DNA of 64,000 nucleotides from Achromobacter pestifer (GCF_902859625.1 NZ_CADIJX010000002.1:310001-374000), one strand, 5' to 3'. Shown: positions 48,145-57,361, counted from the stretch's first letter. Program-made: numbers and translations. Notes: generated by a model from the letters alone, not told the origin.

Positions 48145-50493
48145 TTATGCGACCTTGCGCTCGGCGGTGGGATGGACTGCGTCCGACGCACAGAGATCAA
48201 AGGGGAAATCATCCACTTTCACGACGGTATCGCGCAAGCTATTGCGGCGTTTCACCACCGCATATTCTTCGGCGGTGATGCCGCCGACGGCGTAGACGGC
48301 ATCGGCGATGTCGCGCACGTTGGCCTGCGGATTGCCTTCCAGCCCGCCGCGTTTTTCCAGTTCGCGAATCTTGGCTTCAATGGGTTCGGCCTCAAGCGTG
48401 GCAGCCAGCGCTTGCTCGATGGCGCCCACGGGTTCGTCGGCGCTGGCGGGCAGGTGGCAGCCTGCGGTCAGGCGGTCACGGGTGGCGCTGGGATTGATCA
48501 GCAACCGCGCCACGTCCTGGCCAAGCTGGTCGGACGGCAGTGATTGCGTGCGGCCCCAGGGGAAGATGATGCGCGCAAGGCACCAGGCCACGAAGCGATT
48601 GGGATAGTTCTCCAATACACCGTCGAAGGCTTCCTGCAACTTGAACAGCGCGTCTTGAATCGACCAGTGCGCAAGCGGCGCGTCGGCGGCCTGGCGGCCT
48701 TCATCCTCAAAGCGCTTGAGCGTGGTGCTGATCAGGTACATCTGCGACAGCACGTCGCCCAGCCGCGCCGACAGGCGCTCGCGGCGCTTCAGGCTGCCGC
48801 CCAGCACCAGCATCGAGGTGTCGGCAAGCAAGGCGAAGGCGGCAGAGTAGCGGCTGACCAATTGGTAGTACCGCTTCATGTCAGGCGCTACGTCGGCGTT
48901 CACGCCAACGTAGCGTGCGCCGGTCAGCGCGGTGCCCAGCGCACGCAGTTTGTTCTTCGCGACAAAACCCACATGGCCCCAGAAGGCGCGGTCGAAGTCG
49001 GTCAGGCCTTGCTGGCGATCCGCCGATTGCGCGGCCTGCATCTCGGCCAGCACATACGGATGGCAGCGGATCGCGCCTTGACCGAAGATGATCAGGCTGC
49101 GCGTCAGGATGTTGGCGCCTTCCACGGTGATGCCGATGGGAATCTGCTGATACGCACGTCCCAGGAAATTGTTGGGGCCCAGGCAGATGCCTTTGCCGCC
49201 GATCACATCCATGCCGTCGTTGACGACCTGGCGCGCACGTTCGGTCACGTGGTATTTGACGATCGCGGACACGACCGAAGGCTTTTCACCCAGGTCCACC
49301 GCGCCCGCCGTCATGCTGCGGGCCGCATCCATCATGTAGGTGTGGCCGCCGATGCGCGCCAGCGCCTCTTCGACGCCTTCAAACTTGCCGACCGGCATGC
49401 GGAACTGACTGCGCACGCGGGCATAGCCGCCCACGGCGCGGGCGGTCAGCTTGGACATGCCGGTGTTGGACGAGGGCAGCGAAATCGAGCGGCCGGCGGC
49501 CAGGCATTCCATCAGCATGCGCCAGCCCTGGCCTGCCATCGGGGGGCCGCCGATGATGAAATCCAGCGGCATGAAAACGTCGGTGCCGCGCGTGGGCCCG
49601 TTCATGAACATCGCATTCAGCGGGAAATGGCGGCGGCCCGTATCCACGCCAGGGTGGTCGTGGGGCACCAGCGCGCACGTGATGCCCAGGTCTTTCTTGC
49701 CGCCCAGCAAGCCTTCCGGGTCATACAGGCGAAACGCCAGGCCCAGCAAGGTGCAGACGGGGGCAAGCGTGATGTAGCGCTTGTCCCAGGTGACTCGCAT
49801 GCCGATCACTTCGCGGCCTTGCCATTCACCCTTGCAGACGATGCCGCTATCGGGAATGGCCGCCGCATCCGATCCGGCCCAGGGGCTGGTCAACGCGAAG
49901 GCGGGTACCTCTTCGCCGCGCGCCAGGCGGGGCAGGTAGTGGTTCTTTTGTTCGTCGGTGCCGTAGTGCAGCAGCAGTTCGGCGGGGCCGAGTGAATTGG
50001 GCACCATGACCGACACGGCCAGTGCGGACGAGCGCGTGGACAGCTTGGTCACGATCTCGGAGTGCGCGTACGCCGAGAACGCCAGGCCGCCGTATTCCTT
50101 GGGGATGATCATGCCCAGGAAGCCCTGGGTCTTCAGGAAGTTCCAGACTTCCGCGGGCAGGTCGTAACGCTCTTGCGTGACGCTCCAGTCGTTGACCATG
50201 CGGCAGGCTTCTTCGGCCTGGTTGTCCAGGAAGTGCTGCTCCGCGTCGGTCAGGCGCGGGCGCGGGTAGGCCAGCAGGCGGCTCCAGTCGGGCCGGCCAC
50301 GAAACAGTTCGCCTTCCCACCACACCGTGCCTGCCTCCAGCGCATCGCGCTCGGTGTCCGACATCTGCGGCAGCACTTTCCGGTACAGGTTGAAGATCGG
50401 CGCCGACAACAGTGCCCGACGGAGGGGGCGCACGCCCAGCACAAGGGCGGCAAGGAGCGCGATGACGACCAGCGCGAAGAGGACTGCGTTCAT
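48145..50493 (-). CDS. fadE: Acyl-CoA dehydrogenase FadE
   Basis: Catalyses the first beta-oxidation step. The 782-residue FadE-type enzyme begins with one membrane helix (NAVLFALVVIALLAALVLGV). It continues with the acyl-CoA dehydrogenase domains (GFLGMIIPKEYGGLAFSAYA, ALTSPWAGSDAAAIPDSGIV, NNFLGRAYQQIPIGITVEGA) and a DUF1974 C-terminal part. The start at 50493 follows GGAG; longer frames upstream are not FadE-like. It is the second gene after the TetR regulator, 51 bases apart. Confidence 0.93.
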   Translation of the reverse strand: MNAVLFALVVIALLAALVLGVRPLRRALLSAPIFNLYRKVLPQMSDTERDALEAGTVWWEGELFRGRPDWSRLLAYPRPRLTDAEQHFLDNQAEEACRMVNDWSVTQERYDLPAEVWNFLKTQGFLGMIIPKEYGGLAFSAYAHSEIVTKLSTRSSALAVSVMVPNSLGPAELLLHYGTDEQKNHYLPRLARGEEVPAFALTSPWAGSDAAAIPDSGIVCKGEWQGREVIGMRVTWDKRYITLAPVCTLLGLAFRLYDPEGLLGGKKDLGITCALVPHDHPGVDTGRRHFPLNAMFMNGPTRGTDVFMPLDFIIGGPPMAGQGWRMLMECLAAGRSISLPSSNTGMSKLTARAVGGYARVRSQFRMPVGKFEGVEEALARIGGHTYMMDAARSMTAGAVDLGEKPSVVSAIVKYHVTERARQVVNDGMDVIGGKGICLGPNNFLGRAYQQIPIGITVEGANILTRSLIIFGQGAIRCHPYVLAEMQAAQSADRQQGLTDFDRAFWGHVGFVAKNKLRALGTALTGARYVGVNADVAPDMKRYYQLVSRYSAAFALLADTSMLVLGGSLKRRERLSARLGDVLSQMYLISTTLKRFEDEGRQAADAPLAHWSIQDALFKLQEAFDGVLENYPNRFVAWCLARIIFPWGRTQSLPSDQLGQDVARLLINPSATRDRLTAGCHLPASADEPVGAIEQALAATLEAEPIEAKIRELEKRGGLEGNPQANVRDIADAVYAVGGITAEEYAVVKRRNSLRDTVVKVDDFPFDLCASDAVHPTAERKVA

Positions 50494-50543
50494 TTCTTTG
50501 TCTCCGTATGGGTTCTGTTCTGGCTGCCTGTCCGGGGGGCGGG

Positions 50544-51215
50544 CTACGTGCTGGCCACGGGCGGTAGCGGCGCGCGCAGGCCGCCCAGCAGGAAGCTCAT
50601 CAGCCGGGGCAGCAGCAGGTCGGGGTTGTCGGGTTGCTCGGCTTCGTCCAGCGTCCATCCCGTGACAGACCGCAGCAGGTCGGTGCCGATGATGGCGTAG
50701 GACGTCGCGCCCAGCATGAATTGGAAGCGCCACACGATCTCGGCCTTGGGCACATCGGGCAGCGCGGCAAACAGGGCGTTGCGATAACGCTCCAGCACGT
50801 CGGCGTATTCCTCCGCGAATAGCGCGCGGATGAAGTCGGACGGGTCGGTCATGGTGCGTTCAAGCAGGGGCAGGAAGGTGCTTCCCGCCTGAGCCGGATC
50901 GGCGGCCAGGCGCAGCAGCGTGCCGAAGAAGGCGTCCACAATCTGCGACGCCTTCAGGGGCTTGCCGCCGGATTGCGCCTCGAGTTCATCCAACAGGCGC
51001 AGACGCTCGCGATTCAGGACTTCCAGGCGCCGTTTGAGCACCGCCTGCACGAGTGACTCTTTGGATCCGAAGTGATAGTTCACCGACGCAAGGTTCACGC
51101 CGGCCGCGCCGGTGATCTGTCGCATCGACGTGCCGTCATGACCTTGTTGCGCAAATAGCGCTTCGGCCGTGTCCAGGATGGATTCGCGAGTGTTTGTGGT
51201 TCTGATTTCTTGCAT
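50544..51215 (-). CDS. TetR family regulator of the fatty-acid locus
   Basis: A 223-residue TetR repressor. The HTH is at about 10-55 (ILDTAEALFAQQGHDGTSMR, ITGAAGVNLASVNYHFGSKE), followed by a ligand-binding domain. The position at the head of fadE and the CAAACGTTTG palindrome 12 bases before the start fit PsrA/FadR-like acyl-CoA-responsive repressors. That identity is inferred from context. Autoregulation is likely. Confidence 0.88.
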   Translation of the reverse strand: MQEIRTTNTRESILDTAEALFAQQGHDGTSMRQITGAAGVNLASVNYHFGSKESLVQAVLKRRLEVLNRERLRLLDELEAQSGGKPLKASQIVDAFFGTLLRLAADPAQAGSTFLPLLERTMTDPSDFIRALFAEEYADVLERYRNALFAALPDVPKAEIVWRFQFMLGATSYAIIGTDLLRSVTGWTLDEAEQPDNPDLLLPRLMSFLLGGLRAPLPPVAST

Positions 51216-51226
51216 AAGGTTGAATT

Positions 51227-51236
51227 CAAACGTTTG
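51227..51236. promoter_or_regulatory. Candidate operator of the TetR regulator
   Basis: CAAACGTTTG is a perfect 10-bp palindrome just upstream of the tetR start, resembling the CAAAC/GTTTG pairs bound by PsrA-type fatty-acid repressors. A further AAAAAC follows within 10 bases. Confidence 0.5.
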
Positions 51237-51602
51237 TTTAAAAACATTATGCGTGAGGGAAAGAGGAGAAGCGAGCCTCGGCTATCCCCAATAGGGTTTA
51301 CCCGTAACGGCTTTTTGCTCCGGTTGATTTGCACCTTTTGGGTATTGAGGCACCGGGGCAGCTAGACCAGATGGACGAGGCTGCCCGCGCGATCGGACGG
51401 CACAGGCCTGGATCCCTGGGCGGGTAGCTGATCCGTTTGTCCTCGTACAGCCGACCTAGGATGAATGTGGTCTGGAAGATGCGCCCAAAACGCCGCAGTA
51501 TCAGCGCGAGGACTTGAACATGTTGCATCGGTGGCGACTCGCGGCGCGGGCTCGTTTGCCAAACCGCTGCGGCCCGTGCGCCCTGACACAGGAGCAGGAC
51601 AA
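51237..51602. other. Intergenic region before the propeller-protein gene
   Basis: A 366-base region between the divergent tetR and the sugar-transferase-like gene. No convincing reading frame, tRNA or strong terminator was found. It must hold the promoter of the latter gene, and an AGGAC ribosome-binding site ends it. Confidence 0.5.
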
Positions 51603-53207
51603 ATGAAGACCTATCGAGTGGGACTGCTGGTTGATGGGTATGAGCAACCCGGCTGGATGCATGAGATGGTGGACTGGTTGATTCATAGCCAAGACTTCGG
51701 TCTGTCCGCCTTACTGGTGATGAGCGCGGAAAGCACCGGTAAAGCGCCGAGGCTGGGCGTGAAGGCATTTTTTGGCACCCTGTCGCGCTTCGAGGCGCGA
51801 CTGCTGCCGGCCAAGCAACGCCAGATGCTGGCAGCCTGCCGCGATATGCGGCAAAGCATGCCGCCTGGCTTGCCCGTCTTGGCGCTGGCGCCGGGGCAAC
51901 CTGCCGATGGCGGCGAGGACGTGGTGGCTGCGTTGGGTCTGGATCTGGTGATCACGCTGGGCGCGTCGTCGGCGACACGCTCGCAGATGATGGGATGGGC
52001 GCGGCTGGGCGTATGGCAGTTGAGCTATTCGGATATCGCCGTGTCGACCAGCCGCTACGCGGGTTTTTGGGAGGTATATCAGCGCGAGGACCACACCACG
52101 GTGAAACTCTGGCGCGTTGGCCCGGAAGCGGATCAGGATGAATTGCTGGACCAGCGCAGTTTCAACACGGAACTGTTCTGGTTGAAGAACCAGGCGCGCG
52201 CCTTCAGTCTGGGGAATTTCATGCTCTACGACGCGCTACAGGCGCTGGCCCGCGCCCAGCAAGCCGTGACAGCCCCCGAGATGCAGATCATGAGCGGGCC
52301 TCGGCGCACCGACCCCGTGGAATGGGATAGCGCAGCCTATATCGCACGCCAGGCCTGGTTAATATCGGATTTGATTGTGCGCCGCATCATGAAACGCAAT
52401 GTTCGATGGCGGATTGGTATGTTTCCGTCATCCCGGCAGCAGGCCGTGATTTCCGATGCGATGGTCCTGCAACCGCCCAAGGGTCGTTTCTTTGCAGATC
52501 CGTTTGTTTATACCCACGAAAAAAAACCATATATTTTTTTCGAGGATTACGATTTTACTTCCCGCAAGGGGACGATCTCGGTTGCGACATACTCCGACGG
52601 GGCTTTCCGGCTGTTGGGCACTGCCCTGAACCTGCCATATCATTTATCGTTTCCGTATATATTTGAGCACGATGGCGTGACATACATGGTGCCGGAAACG
52701 TGCGGAAATCGAAGTATTGAGTTATGGAAATGCACGGAATTTCCGCTTAAATGGGAGCTGGATGTCACTTTGATGACGAATATATCTGCCGTGGATACGA
52801 TTATTTTCAAGCACGGTGAATATTGGTGGTTATTAACAAATATCGACAGAACGGATGGTCAAAGCCATTGTGATGAACTGTTCGCGTTTTTTTCGGACTC
52901 CCCCCGTTCCACGGTCTGGACGCCGCATGCGTGCAACCCCATCGTGCGCAATCCGATGCGTGCCCGCAACGCTGGAATCGTTGTCTCTCCTAGCGGAGAG
53001 GTGATCCGCTGCGCCCAGTACCAGGGCTTCTGCCATTACGGAAAAGGCGTGTCGCTGAACCGGATCGAGGAGCTTTCGCCGTCCACCTACGTGGAAACGG
53101 ATGGCGAAATTCATTACGCAAGCTTTTTGGGCAAGCGTCATGCTTCAATGCACCATTGGCATCATCAAGGGGGCCATACGGTATTTGACTTCGCCTATAT
53201 GGAGTAA
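51603..53207 (+). CDS. Two-domain protein: formyltransferase-like plus beta-propeller (GINT1-like)
   Basis: A 534-residue protein probably acting in glycan assembly. Residues about 1-200 (MKTYRVGLLVDGYEQPGWM; DLVITLGASS, VWQLSYSD) resemble formyltransferase-like domains. Residues about 270-534 carry repeated propeller-like segments (RFFADPFVYTHEKKPYIFFE, SFPYIFEHDGVTYMVPET, DTIIFKHGEYWWLLTNID) as in proteins named after glucosamine inositolphosphorylceramide transferase. The ATG at 51603 has AGGAC upstream. The second half is clearly more A/T-rich than the first. The name is a family label only; the reaction in bacteria is unknown. Confidence 0.65.
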   Translation: MKTYRVGLLVDGYEQPGWMHEMVDWLIHSQDFGLSALLVMSAESTGKAPRLGVKAFFGTLSRFEARLLPAKQRQMLAACRDMRQSMPPGLPVLALAPGQPADGGEDVVAALGLDLVITLGASSATRSQMMGWARLGVWQLSYSDIAVSTSRYAGFWEVYQREDHTTVKLWRVGPEADQDELLDQRSFNTELFWLKNQARAFSLGNFMLYDALQALARAQQAVTAPEMQIMSGPRRTDPVEWDSAAYIARQAWLISDLIVRRIMKRNVRWRIGMFPSSRQQAVISDAMVLQPPKGRFFADPFVYTHEKKPYIFFEDYDFTSRKGTISVATYSDGAFRLLGTALNLPYHLSFPYIFEHDGVTYMVPETCGNRSIELWKCTEFPLKWELDVTLMTNISAVDTIIFKHGEYWWLLTNIDRTDGQSHCDELFAFFSDSPRSTVWTPHACNPIVRNPMRARNAGIVVSPSGEVIRCAQYQGFCHYGKGVSLNRIEELSPSTYVETDGEIHYASFLGKRHASMHHWHHQGGHTVFDFAYME

Positions 53208-53770
53208 ATGATGCATTGGGCACAAAAATTAAAATGTTACCCATATTTCGATTGCAAGGTTTCCGCACGGGCATGATGTGTCCGCGGAAACATATCGTCA
53301 GATTGTTCATCAAAGATCCGTCATTCGTACCGCGGCGGGGGCGAGCCCTGGCGCGGTTTTTTTTTGACGGATTCGGGACTCAACCCCCGTCGTTTGGGCG
53401 CCTCCTCATCGTGAGGAAAGAAGGGAATCCCATAGGGAACGAAAGGAATCTAAGTAATAACCCTAGCGTCAAAAAGGCGGAGAGACTCATCTCATCCGTA
53501 TTTACGAGAGTGATTAAGGCTAACGAATGATTTCTGTTTTTGTCGGATTATATCGCCCTGAAACGTCTTGATTTTGAGAGTTTCGGACCATAAGATGGGT
53601 TCATGCCATCCGTTATGTTGGCTACCAAAGTTGCCCAGCCCAAACGCCCCGGTCCAGCTTCATTAGATATTCCGGGAGAGTGCGGACCACCCACCGCGGG
53701 GTTGGAAAAAAAATAGTCTTCAGCACAGCGAAGATCCCTTCTAGGCCCGTCGTAAAACCGGGAGGACACC
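53208..53770. other. A/T-rich intergenic region
   Basis: A 563-base stretch with lower GC than its surroundings. An ORF of 104 codons (53216-53530, plus) is present but lacks a ribosome-binding site or family features and is not called. A T-rich run near 53358-53366 after a GC-rich stretch could end the upstream transcript. The last 150 bases likely hold the promoter of the LuxR-type gene. Confidence 0.45.
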
Positions 53771-54520
53771 ATGGCCAAGATGGTCCTGATTGAAGCCCAT
53801 CCGCTATTGCGGTTGGGGTTGTGGCAGATACTTAGCAAGTTGGACGATGTGTGGGAAATCGAGGGGATGGGCCTGGCGGACTTGTCCAAGGCCGACGGCG
53901 CGCACGCGGGCGCCGATCTTCTGATCTACGGGTTGCCGGTGGATACCGACGAAGCATGGAGTGCATTGCACGAGATACAGCGTGTGCTCACCCCCAAGCG
54001 GATTCTGCTTTTGACCGACGTGATGCCGCTGCCCATGCCGGTGCAAGGGTTGCCCGGTGCAAGCGTGTATGGCTGCTTGATGAAGACCGCCTCGGTCGAG
54101 ATTCTTGAAGCGGCGATACGCCTGGTCATGGCGGGCGGGCAGTGTTTTCCCAGCGAGCAGGCATTGCAAGCGCCGGCGGCTACGGTCTGCGCCTTGCCGT
54201 CTCGCGATGGCGAGGACGTCTCAGGGAAGGGCACGATGCCGGTCAGCGCCGGTGCGCAATTGCTTCAGATCACGCCGCGTCAGTACGAAGTCCTGGTGTT
54301 GCTGGCCAGGGGCTATCCGATCAAGACGGTCAGCCGGATGCTCAACATCTCGGTCGCGACCGCCAAGACGCACGCTTGCACGCTTTACCAGCGCCTGCAT
54401 GTCAAGAACAAGGGCGAAGCGGTATACGCAGCGCTGCAACGCGGCGCGACCTTGGAATGGCATGAGCCCAATAGCAGGGACACGGATGCCGGGCAGCTCT
54501 TTGGGCGCAAGCTGGGGTAA
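53771..54520 (+). CDS. LuxR-type regulator with degenerate receiver domain
   Basis: A 249-residue DNA-binding protein. The N-terminal half (about 1-130) keeps the receiver layout (MVLIEAHPLLRLGLWQILSK; LLLTDV; GCLMKTASVEIL with the conserved Lys). The phospho-acceptor Asp is missing, as the position reads LLIYGLP. The GerE/LuxR HTH is at about 165-230 (LQITPRQYEVLVLLARGYPI, SRMLNISVATAKTHACTLYQ). GGAGG precedes the ATG. It probably controls the neighbouring exopolysaccharide genes independently of phosphorylation (inference). Confidence 0.88.
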   Translation: MAKMVLIEAHPLLRLGLWQILSKLDDVWEIEGMGLADLSKADGAHAGADLLIYGLPVDTDEAWSALHEIQRVLTPKRILLLTDVMPLPMPVQGLPGASVYGCLMKTASVEILEAAIRLVMAGGQCFPSEQALQAPAATVCALPSRDGEDVSGKGTMPVSAGAQLLQITPRQYEVLVLLARGYPIKTVSRMLNISVATAKTHACTLYQRLHVKNKGEAVYAALQRGATLEWHEPNSRDTDAGQLFGRKLG

Positions 54521-54539
54521 TAGCAGGTTGCGCTGCCTG

Positions 54540-54582
54540 CCCGGCAGCCTGGAACGCACAGGTTCCGTTGCTGCCGGGTTTT
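54540..54582 (+). terminator. Rho-independent terminator
   Basis: CCCGGCAGC pairs with GCTGCCGGG, with an inner GGAAC/GTTCC extension, followed by TTTT. It lies 20 bases after the first LuxR-type gene. Confidence 0.85.
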
Positions 54583-54875
54583 CATAGCCATCTTGGCTAA
54601 GGCGTAGATAGCAGTGTCCGCGAGCCTTCGGGACACGTCCTTCCTCCTCCAATCATCCTCCTGAACGAGATTCAGCGGACGTAGCCGCTGATAGCATGGG
54701 TTGTGTCCGCAAGCATGGGTTGAGAGCGCGAATCACAACGCCTCGCGATCAAAATCCAATAGCGCGGACGAGATTCCCGTTACGCCGGTGCGCCACCAGA
54801 TCCTGCCTTTGCAGCGTGATGCGGCGACGTCGCGGGAACCGTGTATGGGCCATGCGTCACAAGGTTCTTCCCGGG
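54583..54875. other. Intergenic region between the two LuxR-type genes
   Basis: A gap of about 290 bases with no gene seen. It contains hairpin-prone segments (CAGCGG...CCGCTG near 54673-54690). The second regulator's frame opens here at 54696, but the first 60 codons are not receiver-like. Confidence 0.45.
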
Positions 54876-55538
54876 ATGACAACCGTACTGATCGAAGACT
54901 ACGCTCTGCTTCGCGTCGCAATTCAGCATGTGCTGGAACGTGTTCGGAATGCCGACGACATCCTGGCCATTTCGCCAGCCCACTTGCTTAACATGTCCAG
55001 TTCCATCAACCGTCCAGTGGAACTTCTGGTCATCGGTTGCAGTGGCATGGCCGAGCAGGACATCGGGCTTATCTCCCAGTCGATGGCCTTCTTCATGCCC
55101 CGGCTGGTGTTGGTGCTGTACTCGGTGCTGGACCCGTCTGTCATGGCTATCTGCGCGCGAGCCAGCGTGGCGGGCTATCTGCCCAAGGCCTCCAGCCCGG
55201 ATGCGCTGGCCGCCGCGGTCAGCCTGGTGATGGCCGGCGGCGAGTGCTATCCCCAGCCGGCGGGCCGACCTCACGGTGCGTCGCACGCGCCAGCCCAAGA
55301 ACTACGCGAACTGACACAGCGGCAGGAAGAGATCCTGCAACTGCTGGTGCAAGGCAAGACGATGCGGGAGATCGGCCAGCAGGTCGGCATCTCCGTCGCC
55401 ACGGTGAAGAGCCACGCGCGCACGCTGTATTGGAAGCTGAACGCGCGCAATCAGGCCGAGGCGGCCTATATCGCGGTGCAGATGGGATTGGTCAGAAGCG
55501 CCGGCATGCCTGTGCCTGGCAAGGCGGACAGCAGCTAG
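54876..55538 (+). CDS. LuxR-type regulator with degenerate receiver domain, second copy
   Basis: A 220-residue paralogue-like partner of the gene at 53771. The N-terminal receiver-like region (MTTVLIEDYALLRVAIQHVL) again lacks the acceptor Asp: the strand reads LLVIGCSG. The switch Ser (VLYSVLD) and Lys (GYLPKASSPDAL) remain. The HTH at about 145-205 (LTQRQEEILQLLVQGKTMRE, GQQVGISVATVKSHARTLYW) is canonical. The ATG at 54876 fits the family N-terminus; 54852 is possible. It converges on the exopolysaccharide operon with a 3-base gap. Confidence 0.87.
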   Translation: MTTVLIEDYALLRVAIQHVLERVRNADDILAISPAHLLNMSSSINRPVELLVIGCSGMAEQDIGLISQSMAFFMPRLVLVLYSVLDPSVMAICARASVAGYLPKASSPDALAAAVSLVMAGGECYPQPAGRPHGASHAPAQELRELTQRQEEILQLLVQGKTMREIGQQVGISVATVKSHARTLYWKLNARNQAEAAYIAVQMGLVRSAGMPVPGKADSS

Positions 55539-55541
55539 GGC

Positions 55542-56804
55542 TTAGCCGCGGCGGTCATCCGCGGGGACGACAGGGTTGCCCCGGGTCCCCACGATGGCCG
55601 CGAACTCGCGTTCGGCCGCGGCCAGTACCGCATCCACATGCAGATGGGTCAGTGCGTACTGGCGGGCTGCGGCCCCCAGCGTTTCGCGGGCCTGCGCATT
55701 GGCGCTCAGCGCACGTACGGCATCGGCCATGGCGACGGCATCCTCGGGGGGCGTGAGCAGTCCGCAATGGGCGACGACTTCAGCCAGTTCCGTGCCCGCC
55801 GCCGCGCCGCAAATGACGGGACGGCCGCTGGCCAGCATGCCGGTCAGCTTGGACGGCATCACCAGGTCCGCCGCGCCAGCGCGTTGTGGCAGCAGGTGAA
55901 TGTCGGCGGTGTTCAGGAGCGCGCCCAGCCTGTTGGCCGGTTGCAGGTCCAGGAAGATGACGCGAGGCAGACCGTCGCAGGCGGCTTGCAGCGGCGCGCG
56001 CTCGGGGCCCTGGCCGCAGAACACGAACCATAGCCGGCTATCCGCGTTCAGTCGCCGCGCGACATCGGCCAGCGTTTGCAGGCCCTGCTTGCCGCCCATG
56101 TTGCCCGAATACAAGGCGACGATCGCGTCTGCCGGGATGCCGAGTTCGGCGCGGTAGTCGCCGCCGTCCGCATCGGGCGTGATGGCGTTGACATCGATCC
56201 AATTGGGCAACAGCACGGCGCGCTCGGGGGCCACGCCTTTGGCCAGTGCCAGATCCAGCATGCGGTGCGATATCGTCGACACGCGATCGAAACGGCGCAT
56301 CAGCCAACTCTCGGCTCGCTTGACCAAGGCACGCATGCCAGCGCCCTTGAGCAGCCCCAGTTCAAATGCCGCGTCGACTTCGTAGTCCTGGATATGCAGC
56401 CAGGCGCGTGCGCCGCACAGGCGTGCGGTCAACCAGGCGGCGGGGGCGCAAAACAGCGCGGGTTCCACCACCAGGATCAGGTCCGGCCGGCCCGCGGCCG
56501 CGCGCAGCAGCGAGGGCAGGCTGGACACGGCGAAGCTGGCCAGGTGAATCAGGCGCTTGAGGCCCCCAGGGCGCGTCGGCACCCAAAGCGGCGCGCGGCG
56601 CACAGTGACGCCGCCCCGCTTTTCCTTGCGATAACGGCCTGCGCGGTAGCCATCGTGAACCTGCCATTGGGGGTAGTAGGGCGGGGCGGTCACGACGTTG
56701 ACTTCGTGTCCGTGCGCGGCCAGCCATTCGGCCATTTCGGCGCTGTATTTGCCGATGCCCGTCAGTTCCGGCGCGTAGTTGATGCCATAGATCAGTATCT
56801 TCAT
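55542..56804 (-). CDS. wcaI: Colanic-acid-type glycosyltransferase WcaI
   Basis: A GT4-family transferase adding a sugar to a lipid-linked repeat unit, 420 residues. Family features are KILIYGINYAPELTGIGKYS at the start, APPYYPQWQV, and the C-terminal donor site region VMPSKLTGMLASGRPVICGA. The ATG at 56804 overlaps the stop of the acetyltransferase gene (ATGA). It is the last gene of the operon and abuts the convergent LuxR-type gene. Confidence 0.9.
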   Translation of the reverse strand: MKILIYGINYAPELTGIGKYSAEMAEWLAAHGHEVNVVTAPPYYPQWQVHDGYRAGRYRKEKRGGVTVRRAPLWVPTRPGGLKRLIHLASFAVSSLPSLLRAAAGRPDLILVVEPALFCAPAAWLTARLCGARAWLHIQDYEVDAAFELGLLKGAGMRALVKRAESWLMRRFDRVSTISHRMLDLALAKGVAPERAVLLPNWIDVNAITPDADGGDYRAELGIPADAIVALYSGNMGGKQGLQTLADVARRLNADSRLWFVFCGQGPERAPLQAACDGLPRVIFLDLQPANRLGALLNTADIHLLPQRAGAADLVMPSKLTGMLASGRPVICGAAAGTELAEVVAHCGLLTPPEDAVAMADAVRALSANAQARETLGAAARQYALTHLHVDAVLAAAEREFAAIVGTRGNPVVPADDRRG

Positions 56805-57361
56805 TTCGACGTCGCCATGCGAGGGCGGACGGGCCGGCAAGGGTTGCCGTGACACACCATCGCGGGCGGCATGTTGCGAAATACTGAACTGCGCGCGCCC
56901 ACCACGGCCTCGCGGCCAATGGTCACGCCCGGGCCGACGAATACATCCGTCGCCACCCAGGCGCCGTCCTCGATACGGACGGCGCGTTCGCGCAGGGGAA
57001 AATCCGCCTGCCCCGCGTCATGGTCGGCGGCACACAGATAGCTGCGCTGCGACACCACGGCATGCGCACCGATATGAATGGGGCCAAGGCTGTAGATCAC
57101 GGCGTCGTCGCCAATCCAGGCGTAGTCGCCGATCTCCACCTTCCAGGGATAGGTGACGGTGGCCGTCGGCCGGATCAGCACCTTGCGGCCCACGCGCGCG
57201 CCGAAGCAGCGCAACAGCCAGCGGCGAAAGCCGTACGCCACCTGTGGTGACCATCGGAACAGCGTGCCCTGCACCATCCACCACACCTGCACCGTCAACG
57301 CGGAGCGGCCACGCTGGCCGGGGGCCAGCGCAAAGCGATCCAATTGCTGAAGTGCACTCAT
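56801..57361 (-). CDS. wcaF: Colanic-acid-type O-acetyltransferase WcaF
   Basis: A 186-residue left-handed beta-helix acyltransferase. Hexapeptide repeats are seen at about 70-170 (RPTATVTYPWKVEIGDYAWI, GAHAVVSQRSYLCAADHD, DVFVGPGVTIGREAVVGARS). The HD pair supplies the catalytic His. It probably O-acetylates the repeat unit. It overlaps both neighbours by ATGA, so it is tightly coupled. Confidence 0.9.
   Translation of the reverse strand: MSALQQLDRFALAPGQRGRSALTVQVWWMVQGTLFRWSPQVAYGFRRWLLRCFGARVGRKVLIRPTATVTYPWKVEIGDYAWIGDDAVIYSLGPIHIGAHAVVSQRSYLCAADHDAGQADFPLRERAVRIEDGAWVATDVFVGPGVTIGREAVVGARSSVFRNMPPAMVCHGNPCRPVRPRMATSK

Noticed and set aside
53216-53530. A 104-codon ORF in the A/T-rich region after the propeller-protein gene.
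   Set aside because: No ribosome-binding site, no family features and low-complexity basic composition. The frame is probably open by chance in an atypical region.
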